NCBI GenBank assembly: GCA_937901255.1
Contig: CALCHN010000061.1
Span: 7,438 to 71,437 of the forward strand
Reading direction: 5' to 3'
DNA length: 64,000 nucleotides
From: an uncultured Flavobacteriales bacterium
GTDB taxonomy: Bacteria; Bacteroidota; Bacteroidia; Flavobacteriales_E; Vicingaceae
Every line of letters begins with the position of its first letter. Position 1 is the first letter of the stretch. The notes below the pieces were generated by a model that was not told the DNA's origin, did no database searches, and worked only from the letters and a program-made list of their open reading frames with translations. The position numbers and the translations under genes are program-made. Below are positions 44,001 through 52,327 of the stretch, one piece after another.

Positions 44001-44453
44001 ATGACTACAACAAGTAAAATACTAATAGGAAGGCAAGATGTTGCTGATTTTCCTCTGCTTAATATATCTCAATTACCAATAAAAATTGATACAGGGGCAT
44101 ATACATCTAGTTTGCATTGCCATAATATTGTTGAATTTGAAGAAAATGGAAAAAAAATGATAAAATGTAATCTTTTAGATCCCGAACATGAAAATTATCA
44201 CGAAAAAGAAATTACTTTTGACGCCTTTACAAAAAAAAAGGTTAAAAGTTCTAACGGTCAGGTAGAAGAGCGATATAAAATTACAACAGAAATTGTTCTT
44301 TTTAATCAAACTTTTCCAATAGAATTTACACTTTCGGAAAGAGGCAGTATGCGATTTAGCGTGTTAATTGGAAGAAAGTTTTTAACCCACAGATTTGTTG
44401 TAGATACATCATTAAAAAATTTATCATTAAAAAATAATATTATTAAAATTTAA
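44001..44453 (+). CDS. Retropepsin-like 'ATP-dependent zinc protease' family protein (RimB type)
   Basis: 150 residues. The Asp protease-type active motif is KIDTGAYTSSLHC (DTG plus a following Ser/His segment), and FSVLIGRKFLTHRFVVDTS is the second half motif of the PF05618-type family. These small proteins are usually encoded beside rimK; in Pseudomonas the homologue RimB controls the glutamylation of ribosomal protein S6. It is followed 34 nt later by rimK. No zinc site can be pointed out, so the 'zinc protease' label is historical. Confidence 0.85.
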   Translation: MTTTSKILIGRQDVADFPLLNISQLPIKIDTGAYTSSLHCHNIVEFEENGKKMIKCNLLDPEHENYHEKEITFDAFTKKKVKSSNGQVEERYKITTEIVLFNQTFPIEFTLSERGSMRFSVLIGRKFLTHRFVVDTSLKNLSLKNNIIKI

Positions 44454-44487
44454 AAAAAAAGATACAAATTAAAGGCATCAAAAATCC

Positions 44488-45360
44488 ATGAAAATTATCG
44501 TTTTATCCCGAAATCCTAATCTTTACTCTACAAAACGCCTGGTTGAAGCAGGAGAAAAAAGAAAACACGAAATGCTTGTAATCGATCATACTAAATGTGA
44601 TTTGATTATAGAGAAAAGAAAACCACAAATTTATTATAAAGGAAAACCGCTTACAGACGTAGATGCTGTAATTCCAAGAATTGGAGCTTCGGTAACCTTT
44701 TACGGTACAGCCGTTGTTCGTCAGTTCGAAATGATGAAAGTATTTACTGCAACAGAATCACAGGCATTAGTTCGTTCCAGAGATAAATTAAGAAGTTTAC
44801 AAATTCTTTCGAGAGCAGGATTAGGCTTGCCAAAAACTGCTTTTACCAACTATTCTAAAGATGTAAAATCTATTATAAAAAATGTTGGAGGAGCACCCTT
44901 GGTAATTAAATTACTAGAAGGAACTCAAGGAGTAGGAGTAGTGTTGGCAGAAAACAATAATGCAGCCGAATCGGTGTTGGAAGCATTTAACGGATTAAAA
45001 GCAAGAGTAATTGTTCAGGAATTTATTAAAGAAGCAGGTGGAGCAGATATTAGAGCTTTTGTGGTAGATGGAGTAGTAGTGGGAGCAATGAAAAGACAAG
45101 GGAAAGAAGGAGAATTTCGTTCTAATTTACACAGAGGAGGAACGGCTTCTTTATATGAACTAACAGATGATGAAGAAAATGCTGCATTAAAAGCTGCTAA
45201 ATCTCTTGGTTTAGGCGTTGCTGGTGTAGATATGTTGCAATCTAAAAAAGGGCCGTTAATTATGGAAGTAAATTCTTCTCCAGGATTAGAAGGCATAGAA
45301 GGAGCTACCGGAAAAGATATTGCTAAAAGCATTATTAGGTATATAGAGAGGCATGTTTAA
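44488..45360 (+). CDS. rimK: RimK-type alpha-L-glutamate ligase
   Basis: 290 residues of the ATP-grasp family. Visible motifs: VIPRIGASVTFYG and SRDKLRSLQIL, then LVIKLLEGTQGVGVVLAE (ATP loop), VQEFIKEAGGADIRAFVVDG and MEVNSSPGLEGIEGATG (metal-binding Glu/Asn). RimK adds glutamates to the C-terminus of ribosomal protein S6. It sits between a RimB-type protease and an aspartoacylase-like gene, suggesting a three-gene modification module. Confidence 0.92.
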   Translation: MKIIVLSRNPNLYSTKRLVEAGEKRKHEMLVIDHTKCDLIIEKRKPQIYYKGKPLTDVDAVIPRIGASVTFYGTAVVRQFEMMKVFTATESQALVRSRDKLRSLQILSRAGLGLPKTAFTNYSKDVKSIIKNVGGAPLVIKLLEGTQGVGVVLAENNNAAESVLEAFNGLKARVIVQEFIKEAGGADIRAFVVDGVVVGAMKRQGKEGEFRSNLHRGGTASLYELTDDEENAALKAAKSLGLGVAGVDMLQSKKGPLIMEVNSSPGLEGIEGATGKDIAKSIIRYIERHV

Positions 45361-45454
45361 GGTTTAACTTCGTTGAACTCGTAAGCTCGTGTGAAGTTTG
45401 AGGTTCAAAGTTTCAAGTTCAAAGTTGAATTAAAAAAGTAAAGCATTAAGCTAT

Positions 45455-46420
45455 ATGGATACAGATGTTTTTCATTTTTTAGGTAAAAAAATTGGCAGAG
45501 GAGAAACCGTTCAGCTAAATATTGATATAGCTCGTCTGCACACCCGAACAGCCATTGAAGTACCTATTATTGTCTCTAGAGGTAAAAAGCCCGGGCCAGT
45601 TATTTTGCTAAATGCAGGAATTCATGGTGATGAGGTAAATGGTGTTGAAATTGTTAGGCAAATTATTGCGAAAAACTACCACAAACCAACTAATGGAACA
45701 GTAATTTGTATTCCCGTTTTAAATGTTTTCGGATTTTTACATCAAACAAGAGAATTTCCAGATGGAAGAGATTTAAACAGGGTTTTTCCAGGTTCTAAAG
45801 AAGGCTCTTTAGGAAGTAGGTTTGCTTATTTTTTCATGAAAGAAATTGTCCCAAAAATTGATTATTGTATTGATTATCATACGGGGGCTAGCAAACGATT
45901 TAATTATACTCACATTAGAATTGAAGGTGTTGATAAAGAAACGATTGAGCTAGCTCAAACTTTTGGAGCACCTTTTATTATGTTGTCTAAAGTATTGCCA
46001 AAATCATTAAGAAGTGAAGCGGCAAAGAAAGGCGTTAAAGTTTTATTGTTTGAAGGTGGAAAAGCACTCGATTTAGATAGAGCCGTTACAAAAGTAGGAG
46101 TTGCTGGAGCATTAAAAGTGATGCATAAAATCGGATTAAGAGATTTTTCAAAAGAAATTGCAGCTTACCCAAAAACTGAACCCATTACATTGGGAGATTC
46201 AAGTTGGACAAGAGCTAGGTATTCAGGCATGTTTAGAACCTATGTAAATATTGGAAGTTATGTGAAAAAAGGGACTGTTTTAGGCACTATTTCCGATCCT
46301 TTTGGGGAGTTTGAAAAAAGAGTGATTTCTAAACACGATGGTTATGTGATTTGCTCCAATCATTCCCCAATTGTAAACCAAGGAGATGCTTTGTTTCATG
46401 TTGGTTTTGATGTAAAATAA
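45455..46420 (+). CDS. Succinylglutamate desuccinylase/aspartoacylase-family zinc hydrolase
   Basis: 321 residues. The zinc motif is LNAGIHGDEVNGVEIV (His and Glu), with a third ligand in CIDYHTG, as in carboxypeptidase-type (M14) deacylases. A final biotinyl/lipoyl-like strand (GTVLGTISDPFGEFEKRV) is typical of the AstE/AspA-like subfamily. Probable action is removal of an acyl group or amino acid from a small molecule or peptide. It follows rimK by 94 nt in a region of short TTCAAAGTT repeats (45385-45430). Its partner link to RimK is contextual. Confidence 0.88.
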   Translation: MDTDVFHFLGKKIGRGETVQLNIDIARLHTRTAIEVPIIVSRGKKPGPVILLNAGIHGDEVNGVEIVRQIIAKNYHKPTNGTVICIPVLNVFGFLHQTREFPDGRDLNRVFPGSKEGSLGSRFAYFFMKEIVPKIDYCIDYHTGASKRFNYTHIRIEGVDKETIELAQTFGAPFIMLSKVLPKSLRSEAAKKGVKVLLFEGGKALDLDRAVTKVGVAGALKVMHKIGLRDFSKEIAAYPKTEPITLGDSSWTRARYSGMFRTYVNIGSYVKKGTVLGTISDPFGEFEKRVISKHDGYVICSNHSPIVNQGDALFHVGFDVK

Positions 46421-46435
46421 GTGAAGTCAAAAAAT

Positions 46436-46577
46436 AACCACATAGATACATAGAAATCCATAGCTGCAAATAAGCATATTTTTAGCTATACATAGTGTTT
46501 CCATTTTATGGAAACAAGCTATATAAACTATGTAAGTACTTTAATTATAGGTGTAAATACTATGTTTCTATGTGGTA
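46436..46577 (+). repeat. AACCACATAG element, copy 5 (orientation A)
   Basis: 142 bp in the convergent gap between the aspartoacylase-like gene and pheS, with the TTTCCATTTTATGGAAAC centre and a final CTATGTGGT; the last base of the inverted end has changed. Orientation as in copy 1. It might supply terminators for both converging genes. Confidence 0.85.
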
Positions 46578-46604
46578 AAGTAAAACTTTGAACTCGAAAC
46601 CTTA

Positions 46605-47630
46605 TTAGAGCACCGATTTAAACTGACTTAAAAATCGAATATCTCCTTCAGAGTACAAGCGTAAGTCGTTTACTTTAAATTTAAGCATAGCAATACGTTC
46701 AATACCCATTCCGAAAGCAAAACCGCTGTATTTTTTGCTGTCAATTCCACAATTTTCTAATACATTTGGATCAACCATTCCACAGCCCATAATTTCTAAA
46801 AAACCAGTGTATTTACAAACATTACAACCTTCGCCATTGCAAACAGAGCAAGAAACATCCATTTCGGCACTTGGTTCTGTAAATGGAAAGTAAGATGGAC
46901 GTAAACGAATTTGGGTTTTCTCGCCAAACATTTCTTTAGCAAAATGAAGTAGGGTTTGTTTTAAGTCGGCAAAAGAAACATTTTCGTCAATATACAATCC
47001 TTCAATTTGGTGAAAAAAGCAATGTGCACGAGCAGAAATAGCCTCGTTTCTGTAAACTCTTCCCGGAGAAAGCGTTCTAATAGGAGGCTTGGCATTTTCC
47101 ATTACCCTAACCTGTACTGATGAGGTGTGTGTTCTTAAAGCCATTTCACCATTTGAGGAATCTACAAAAAAAGTATCTTGCATATCTCTTGCAGGATGTT
47201 CCGGTGGGAAATTTAATGCAGAGAAGTTGTGCCAATCATCTTCAATTTCAGGTCCTTCAGAAACCGTAAAGCCAATTCTAGAAAATATTTCTATTATTTC
47301 ATTTCGTACTAAAGAAATAGGATGTCTGCTACCAATAGGAGCAGGGTAACCGGTTTTGGTTAAATCAAGTTCGTCTGTGGTGTTACTTGTATCTTTTGAT
47401 AAAATAGAAAGAATATAATCGTATTTTTCCTGAGCTTTTACTTTAGCTTCATTAATAAGCTGACCAACTTCTTTTTTTTGTTCGTTAGGAACATTTTTGA
47501 AATCATTAAATAAATCTTTGATAACACTTTTGCTTCCTAGAAATTGAATCCTGAATTTTTCTAAATTTTCTTTGCTATCAGTTACAAAACTGTCAATTTC
47601 ATTTATTAGCTGATGAATTTTATCTTTCAT
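46605..47630 (-). CDS. pheS: Phenylalanine-tRNA ligase alpha subunit
   Basis: 341 residues, class II synthetase. An N-terminal coiled coil (about 1-85) is followed by the catalytic core: motif 1-type HPISLVRNEI, motif 2 RTLSPGRVYRNEAI, HQIEGLYIDENV, motif 3 GMGIERIAML, and a zinc-like CSVCNGEGCNVCKYTG cluster. It attaches phenylalanine to tRNA-Phe with PheT, whose gene is not in the window. A cyclophilin gene upstream on the same strand ends downstream of it: the pair is spaced by 16 nt with the cyclophilin promoter-proximal. Confidence 0.97.
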   Translation of the reverse strand: MKDKIHQLINEIDSFVTDSKENLEKFRIQFLGSKSVIKDLFNDFKNVPNEQKKEVGQLINEAKVKAQEKYDYILSILSKDTSNTTDELDLTKTGYPAPIGSRHPISLVRNEIIEIFSRIGFTVSEGPEIEDDWHNFSALNFPPEHPARDMQDTFFVDSSNGEMALRTHTSSVQVRVMENAKPPIRTLSPGRVYRNEAISARAHCFFHQIEGLYIDENVSFADLKQTLLHFAKEMFGEKTQIRLRPSYFPFTEPSAEMDVSCSVCNGEGCNVCKYTGFLEIMGCGMVDPNVLENCGIDSKKYSGFAFGMGIERIAMLKFKVNDLRLYSEGDIRFLSQFKSVL

Positions 47631-47646
47631 GCTGTTGTTTCAATAT

Positions 47647-48315
47647 TTATTTGATGATTTTAATTGTAATTTTTATGTCTTCTAAAGGTCGGTCTTTTTT
47701 ATCTCTTTTTACTGCGGCAATTTTATCTACTACATCCAATCCTTCTATTACCTCTCCAAAAACAGTATAATCCATATCTAAATGAGGCGTTCCACCAACG
47801 GTTTCGTAAGTTTTGTATTGTTCGTCAGTATATTCAATTCTACCTTGCTTACTTTTTTCAATTCGTTCAATTTCTTCTGTGGTAAATGTTCTGCCTTGCA
47901 CAATATAAAATTGACAACCCGATGAACGTTTTTGTGGGTTGACGTTATCTCCCTGACGAGCTGCTGCCAATGCACCTCTTTTATGAATAAGTTTAGTGTT
48001 GAACTCAGCAGGAATGGTATAGCCAACATCTCCCTCACCTAAATATTCACCTTTTTGAGCATTTTTTGAATCAGGATCTCCACCTTGAATCATAAAATCC
48101 TTAATTACTCGATGAAAAAGCGTTTCATTATAAAAACCTTCTTTCACCAATTTTATAAAATTATCTCTATGTTGTGGAGTTTCGTTAAATAACTTTATTT
48201 TAATATTTCCGTACTCGGTAGATAGCAACACTTTTGTCTCTTTCTTTTCTCCTTTAAATAAAGAAAAACTCATAAGTGAAAGAACTATTACACTAAAAAG
48301 AATTTTTTTTGACAT
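47647..48315 (-). CDS. Exported cyclophilin-type peptidyl-prolyl isomerase
   Basis: 222 residues from the ATG at 48315; an in-frame ATG 33 nt upstream is less likely because the stronger start is followed directly by a signal sequence (KKILFSVIVLSLMSFSLF). Cyclophilin motifs: LFHRVIKDFMIQGGDP, CQFYIVQG and TVFGEVIEGLDVVD. The active-site Arg/Phe/Gln set is in FHRVIKDFMIQGGD. It assists folding of exported proteins. It is transcribed divergently from the lipoprotein at 48478 and is upstream of pheS. Confidence 0.93.
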   Translation of the reverse strand: MSKKILFSVIVLSLMSFSLFKGEKKETKVLLSTEYGNIKIKLFNETPQHRDNFIKLVKEGFYNETLFHRVIKDFMIQGGDPDSKNAQKGEYLGEGDVGYTIPAEFNTKLIHKRGALAAARQGDNVNPQKRSSGCQFYIVQGRTFTTEEIERIEKSKQGRIEYTDEQYKTYETVGGTPHLDMDYTVFGEVIEGLDVVDKIAAVKRDKKDRPLEDIKITIKIIK

Positions 48316-48385
48316 GATAATATTATTTCTTACATTTGTTCGTTGCAATATTAAGAATTTATATTAAAATTATAAATATAGACAC

Positions 48386-48477
48386 ATGAAACGAGCCATA
48401 TTAAATCTTACAATTAAAAGAAAGATATGATTGTTGGCGAGTTCCATCTTACCGAATTTAAAATAAAATATTAACAG
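48386..48477 (+). promoter_or_regulatory. Conserved leader element, copy 2 (before the 48478 lipoprotein gene)
   Basis: 92 nt, beginning ATGAAACGAGCCAT and ending TTAACAGATG, aligned by eye with 26814-26907. Mini-ORFs: MKRAILNLTIKRKI* from 48386 and a 15-residue frame from 48426 ending 3 nt before the gene. Conserved words are in shared order, but an indel shifts the reading frame relative to copy 1, so conservation is more likely at the RNA or DNA level. Confidence 0.6.
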
Positions 48478-48897
48478 ATGAAATCAACTTTAAATTATAT
48501 AGTTTTAGCCCTAGTTGCTGCGATGTTTTTCTTCTCTTGTGCAAAAGATAGAGGTCCAAGATTAGTTGTAAATGTTATAGAAGAAGACGGAACTCCTGCA
48601 CCAGGAGCAATAGTTCACGCTTGGCCAACAGATGGTCCTTTTGAGTGCGGAAGCTGTATTGTCGATGAGGAGAAAATGGATCAAACTACAACAGCTGATG
48701 ATGCTGGTGTGGCTACTTTTGATTTTAAATACTCTGTAGTGTTAGATGTAGAGGTTGTTTATTACAAAGAAGGAGTAGATTCTTTATTACAACCTATTAT
48801 TACGGATACTCTGTATGGTAAAAAAGTAGTTAAAATTGAGGAAAAAAGACAAAGAAGTAAAAAGAATACTTACCAAGAAACAGTAATTGTAAAGTAA
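48478..48897 (+). CDS. Lipoprotein with carboxypeptidase-regulatory-like domain, function unknown
   Basis: 139 residues. The signal with lipobox FFFSC (Cys at about 21) is followed by a small beta-sandwich of the type RLVVNVIEEDGTPAPGAIVHAW...DDAGVATFDF, typical of carboxypeptidase-regulatory-like (transthyretin-like) domains. A C-terminal basic stretch (EEKRQRSKKNTYQ) follows. It is preceded by the conserved leader shared with 26908. It ends immediately against the stop of the gene on the other strand (48898). Confidence 0.72.
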   Translation: MKSTLNYIVLALVAAMFFFSCAKDRGPRLVVNVIEEDGTPAPGAIVHAWPTDGPFECGSCIVDEEKMDQTTTADDAGVATFDFKYSVVLDVEVVYYKEGVDSLLQPIITDTLYGKKVVKIEEKRQRSKKNTYQETVIVK

Positions 48898-49251
48898 TTA
48901 CTTCAATTTTTTCAGGTTCTCAAAATAATCAATTATCGCTTTTCGCATTAGTAACAATTGCTTTCTACCTTTTGTGTTAGAGGGTATTTTTTTGGTGTTT
49001 TTAAAGTGAGGCCATCCATCTTCATCTCTTCCCGTAAACCTATAATATCCGTACTGACTTAAAACGGTACAAATACCAATATGGATAATATCTACTTTTT
49101 CTTCTTTCTGAAAAACGGTATGTGGTTTATTGAGTTCTTGTAAACCAATTATATACAGTATAGTTTGTTCGTCTATTTGTTCGCCAAAACGATCTTCAAC
49201 CATTTTCAAAACATTTTCCCACTTCTCTTTTAATTCGTTCTCTTCTATCAT
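48898..49251 (-). CDS. Conserved Bacteroidota hypothetical protein
   Basis: 117 residues, soluble, without signal. Conserved-looking features are FGEQIDEQTILYIIGLQEL, HIGICTVLSQYGYYRFTGRDEDGWPHF and a Lys-rich C-terminus. No catalytic residue set is evident. It lies 20 nt downstream of rnc in the acpP-fabF-rnc series, where Flavobacteriia commonly have an uncharacterised conserved gene. Function unknown. Confidence 0.75.
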   Translation of the reverse strand: MIEENELKEKWENVLKMVEDRFGEQIDEQTILYIIGLQELNKPHTVFQKEEKVDIIHIGICTVLSQYGYYRFTGRDEDGWPHFKNTKKIPSNTKGRKQLLLMRKAIIDYFENLKKLK

Positions 49252-49271
49252 TGTTGTTGTGCTATTGTAAA

Positions 49272-49967
49272 TTAAGGTTCATTAGCAATTTCGTTGTAAA
49301 ATTGCTCAGCGGCATATTGTTCGGCTTTCTTTTTAGAAAAAGCCTTGCCAGTCCCTTTAATTTCTGAATTAATGAGCAAAGTTACGGTATATATGTTTTG
49401 GTTTCCTTCTAAATCTTCAATCGTTTCAAATTCAAAAGGAATTTTATTTTTCTGACACCATTCTATTATCCTGCTTTTAAAATTGGTTTCTTGAGCTACA
49501 ATTTTTTCACTATCTAAATGGTTCTCAATTAATTTTTGTTCAATAAAATTTCGGGCATGTTCGTAACCTTTATCAATATAAATAGCTCCAATTAAAGCTT
49601 CTAAAGCATTTCCTAAAATGCTTAAGCTTTTCTCTTCAGGTTTTTTTTCAATAAGCTCTGCCAAGCCTATTTTTTTACCAAGTGAGTTAAGCATTTCTCT
49701 ACTTACAAAGCGAGAGCGTAATTGTGTAAGAAACCCTTCATCTTTAAAAGGGTATCGTAAAAAAAGATAATGAGAAACAACGCTACTTAATATGCTGTCG
49801 CCAAGAAACTCTAAGCGTTCGTTGCTTTGAATAATTTTATCATCACCAACCAAAGATTTATGCGTTAGTGCTTGTTTGTAAATGGAGGTATTTTTAGGAA
49901 AAAATCCCAATATACGTTCTAATTTCAACGCATATTGGGATTTCTTTTTGAATAATAAGGCTAACAA
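49272..49967 (-). CDS. rnc: Ribonuclease III
   Basis: 231 residues. Catalytic motif NERLEFLGDSILSSV with Glu/Asp ligands and GNALEALIGAIYIDKG; a C-terminal double-stranded-RNA-binding domain (about 155-225; NKIPFEFETIEDLEGN, FSKKKAEQYAAEQFYNEI). It matures rRNA and regulatory RNA. It abuts the stop of fabF without a gap. The next gene here is a hypothetical, whereas in many relatives it would be the IPExxxVDY gene then pyk. Confidence 0.95.
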   Translation of the reverse strand: MLALLFKKKSQYALKLERILGFFPKNTSIYKQALTHKSLVGDDKIIQSNERLEFLGDSILSSVVSHYLFLRYPFKDEGFLTQLRSRFVSREMLNSLGKKIGLAELIEKKPEEKSLSILGNALEALIGAIYIDKGYEHARNFIEQKLIENHLDSEKIVAQETNFKSRIIEWCQKNKIPFEFETIEDLEGNQNIYTVTLLINSEIKGTGKAFSKKKAEQYAAEQFYNEIANEP

Positions 49968-51221
49968 TTAACTTTTATATTTTTTAAAAATAATGGAAGC
50001 ATTATGTCCACCAAAACCAAAGGTGTTACTAAGAGCAGCTCTAACTTCTCTTTTTTGAGCTTTGTTAAACGTAAAGTTTAATTTAGGGTCAAAAGATTCA
50101 TCATCAGTAAAATGATTAATGGTTGGAGGAACAATATCTTCATTAACAGCCATAAGTGTAGCGATAGCTTCTAAAGCACCTGCTGCACCTAATAAGTGAC
50201 CTGTCATTGATTTTGTTGAGCTTATGTTTAAGTTATAAGCATGATCGTTAAAAACAGAAAGAATTGCTTGTGTTTCAGCAATATCTCCTAACGGAGTTGA
50301 AGTTCCGTGTACATTAATGTAATCAATATCTTCAGGAGAAATTCCTGCATCATCAATAGCATTAAGCATTACGTTTTTAGCACCTAATCCTTCAGGGTGT
50401 GGAGCTGTCATGTGGTGTGCATCGGCAGATAAACCACCACCAATAACTTCAGCATAAATTTTAGCACCTCTAGCTTTTGCATGTTCGTATTCTTCCAAAA
50501 TAACAGCAGCACCACCTTCTCCCATTACAAAACCATCTCTGTCTTTATCAAAAGGACGAGAGGCTGTTTCAGGAGAATCATTTCTAGTTGAAAGAGCGTG
50601 CATAGCATTAAATCCACCCATTCCGGCTTCATAGATAGCAGCTTCAGAACCTCCGGCAACAAATACATCAGCTTTTCCTAATCGGATATAATTAAAAGCA
50701 TCAATAAGTGCATTGGTAGAAGAAGCACATGCCGCAACAGTAGTAAAGTTGGGACCTCTAAAACCATATTCCATAGAAATTAATCCAGAAGCAATGTCTG
50801 CAATCATTTTAGGAATAAAGAAAGGGTTAAATCTTGGAGTTCCATCGCCACCAACAAAGTTAGTTACTTCATCCTGAAAGGTTTTAATACCTCCAATTCC
50901 TGAACCCCAAATAACACCAACTCTGTCTTTATTAACTGTTTCTAAGTTAATTTTTGAATCAGAAACAGCCTCCTTAGAAGCAATTAATGCAAATTGAGTA
51001 TAAGGGTCAATTTTTCTAGCTTCCTTTCTATCAAAATGGTCGGCAGCATCAAAGTTTTTTACTTCACAAGCAAATTGTGTTTTAAACTTTGAAGCATCAA
51101 ATCTTGTGATAGGAGCACAACCACTAACACCTTTCTTAAGGTTTTCCCAAGTTTCAGGAAATGTATTTCCTAATGGGGTAATAGCACCTATTCCGGTTAC
51201 AACAACTCTTTTTAATTCCAT
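49968..51221 (-). CDS. fabF: 3-oxoacyl-ACP synthase II
   Basis: 417 residues of the thiolase fold. The active-site cysteine is in TTVAACASSTNAL, the two histidines in NVHGTSTPLGD and SMTGHLLGAAG, and the lysine in ISSTKSMTG. It elongates acyl-ACP in fatty-acid synthesis. It precedes rnc directly (no gap) and follows acpP by 96 nt on the same strand, the usual order. Confidence 0.97.
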   Translation of the reverse strand: MELKRVVVTGIGAITPLGNTFPETWENLKKGVSGCAPITRFDASKFKTQFACEVKNFDAADHFDRKEARKIDPYTQFALIASKEAVSDSKINLETVNKDRVGVIWGSGIGGIKTFQDEVTNFVGGDGTPRFNPFFIPKMIADIASGLISMEYGFRGPNFTTVAACASSTNALIDAFNYIRLGKADVFVAGGSEAAIYEAGMGGFNAMHALSTRNDSPETASRPFDKDRDGFVMGEGGAAVILEEYEHAKARGAKIYAEVIGGGLSADAHHMTAPHPEGLGAKNVMLNAIDDAGISPEDIDYINVHGTSTPLGDIAETQAILSVFNDHAYNLNISSTKSMTGHLLGAAGALEAIATLMAVNEDIVPPTINHFTDDESFDPKLNFTFNKAQKREVRAALSNTFGFGGHNASIIFKKYKS

Positions 51222-51317
51222 AAATCTGTTAGGTTAAAAATTTGATTATAAACAGAAAAAGCTTTGAATTAAACATCCAAAGCAATTTCTAAACAATTTT
51301 TTATAGAGCTTAAACGC

Positions 51318-51554
51318 TTACTTTAGGTTGTTTTCGATGTAGTTAATAGCATCACCTACAGTAGCAATTTTTTCAGCTTCATCGTCTGGAATAGCAATAT
51401 TAAACTCTTTTTCAAATTCCATAATCAATTCAACTGTGTCTAAAGAATCAGCTCCTAAATCGTTAGTAAAGCTTGCTTCATTTGTTACTTCGTTTTCGTC
51501 AACGCCTAATTTGTCAACGATGATTGATTTTACTTTTCCTGTAATATCTGACAT
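51318..51554 (-). CDS. acpP: Acyl carrier protein
   Basis: 78 residues, MSDITGKVKSII start. The serine that receives the phosphopantetheine is S37 in DLGADSLDTVELIM. A longer in-frame start 30 nt upstream (MHLINLKLKN) adds residues no ACP has and is rejected. It carries intermediates for FabF. Divergent from purN. Confidence 0.97.
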   Translation of the reverse strand: MSDITGKVKSIIVDKLGVDENEVTNEASFTNDLGADSLDTVELIMEFEKEFNIAIPDDEAEKIATVGDAINYIENNLK

Positions 51555-51716
51555 GTTTTTTAATTTTAAGTTTATAAGGTGCAAAGAAAATTATTTATCT
51601 CAATATAATCAAATTATTTTTGATTATTCGTACCTAATTTATTCACATAATTTATATTACTGCTAAGTTTTAATAAATTAGAAGCTTTAATGGGACATCA
51701 AAATTACTTTAATTAC

Positions 51717-51724
51717 TACTTTTG
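51717..51724 (+). promoter_or_regulatory. Bacteroidota-type -7 box before purN
   Basis: TACTTTTG matches TAnnTTTG, 24 nt before the purN ATG. The -33 part is not clear. Confidence 0.4.
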
Positions 51725-51748
51725 TGGCATAAAAACAGCTCTTATTTC

Positions 51749-52327
51749 ATGTATAAAATTGCCATTTTTGCTTCCGGTAGCGGCTCTAACGCTGAAAATA
51801 TTGCCAATTATTTTAAAGACAAGCCTGTTGCAGAAGTCGGACTAATACTTACTAACAAAGCAGATGCTTTTGTATTGGAGCGAGCAAAAAAATTAGCGAT
51901 TGAAAGTGTGGTTTTTTCTTCTGAGCAGTTAAAATCGGGCGAATTAGTCGAATTGTTGGAGGATAAAGGCATTGATTTTATCGTATTGGCCGGATTTTTA
52001 CTCAAAATACCTGAAAATTTAATTGCGGCTTTTCCAAATAAAATCATCAACATTCATCCGGCATTATTGCCCAAATATGGCGGAAAAGGAATGTATGGAA
52101 ATGCTGTGCATAAAGCGGTTGTTGCCAATAAAGACAAAGAGTCGGGGATTACCATTCATTATGTAAATGAACATTACGATGAAGGGGCTATCATTTACCA
52201 AGCGAAGTGTACCATTAGTGAAACTGACACCTATGAAGATGTTGCTCATAAAATTCACCAGTTGGAATATGAACATTTTCCAAGGGTTATTGAACAAATA
52301 TTAGAAGCCCCTCCCAACCTCCCCTAA
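51749..52327 (+). CDS. purN: Phosphoribosylglycinamide formyltransferase
   Basis: 192 residues from MYKIAIFASGSGSNAENI; a start 27 nt further upstream would overlap the likely promoter and is rejected. Family motifs: FASGSGSN, VLAGFLLKIPENLIAAF and INIHPALLPKYGGKG, with NIHP the catalytic Asn-His and HYVNEHYDEG for the Asp. It adds the C8 formyl group in purine synthesis. The last codons (APPNLP plus stop) are formed by a family C repeat (52306-52354), so the C-terminus has been altered without apparent loss of the core. Confidence 0.95.
   Translation: MYKIAIFASGSGSNAENIANYFKDKPVAEVGLILTNKADAFVLERAKKLAIESVVFSSEQLKSGELVELLEDKGIDFIVLAGFLLKIPENLIAAFPNKIINIHPALLPKYGGKGMYGNAVHKAVVANKDKESGITIHYVNEHYDEGAIIYQAKCTISETDTYEDVAHKIHQLEYEHFPRVIEQILEAPPNLP

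Noticed and set aside
11986..46577. The five AACCACATAG copies as parts of a CRISPR array
   Set aside because: They are 4-12 kb apart, each 135-145 bp with inverted ends, without regularly spaced short direct repeats or cas genes.
48316..48348. Longer cyclophilin start
   Set aside because: It puts extra charged residues in front of an otherwise proper signal peptide.
51555..51584. Longer acyl carrier protein
   Set aside because: No ACP carries such an extension, and MSDITGKVKS is the standard start.
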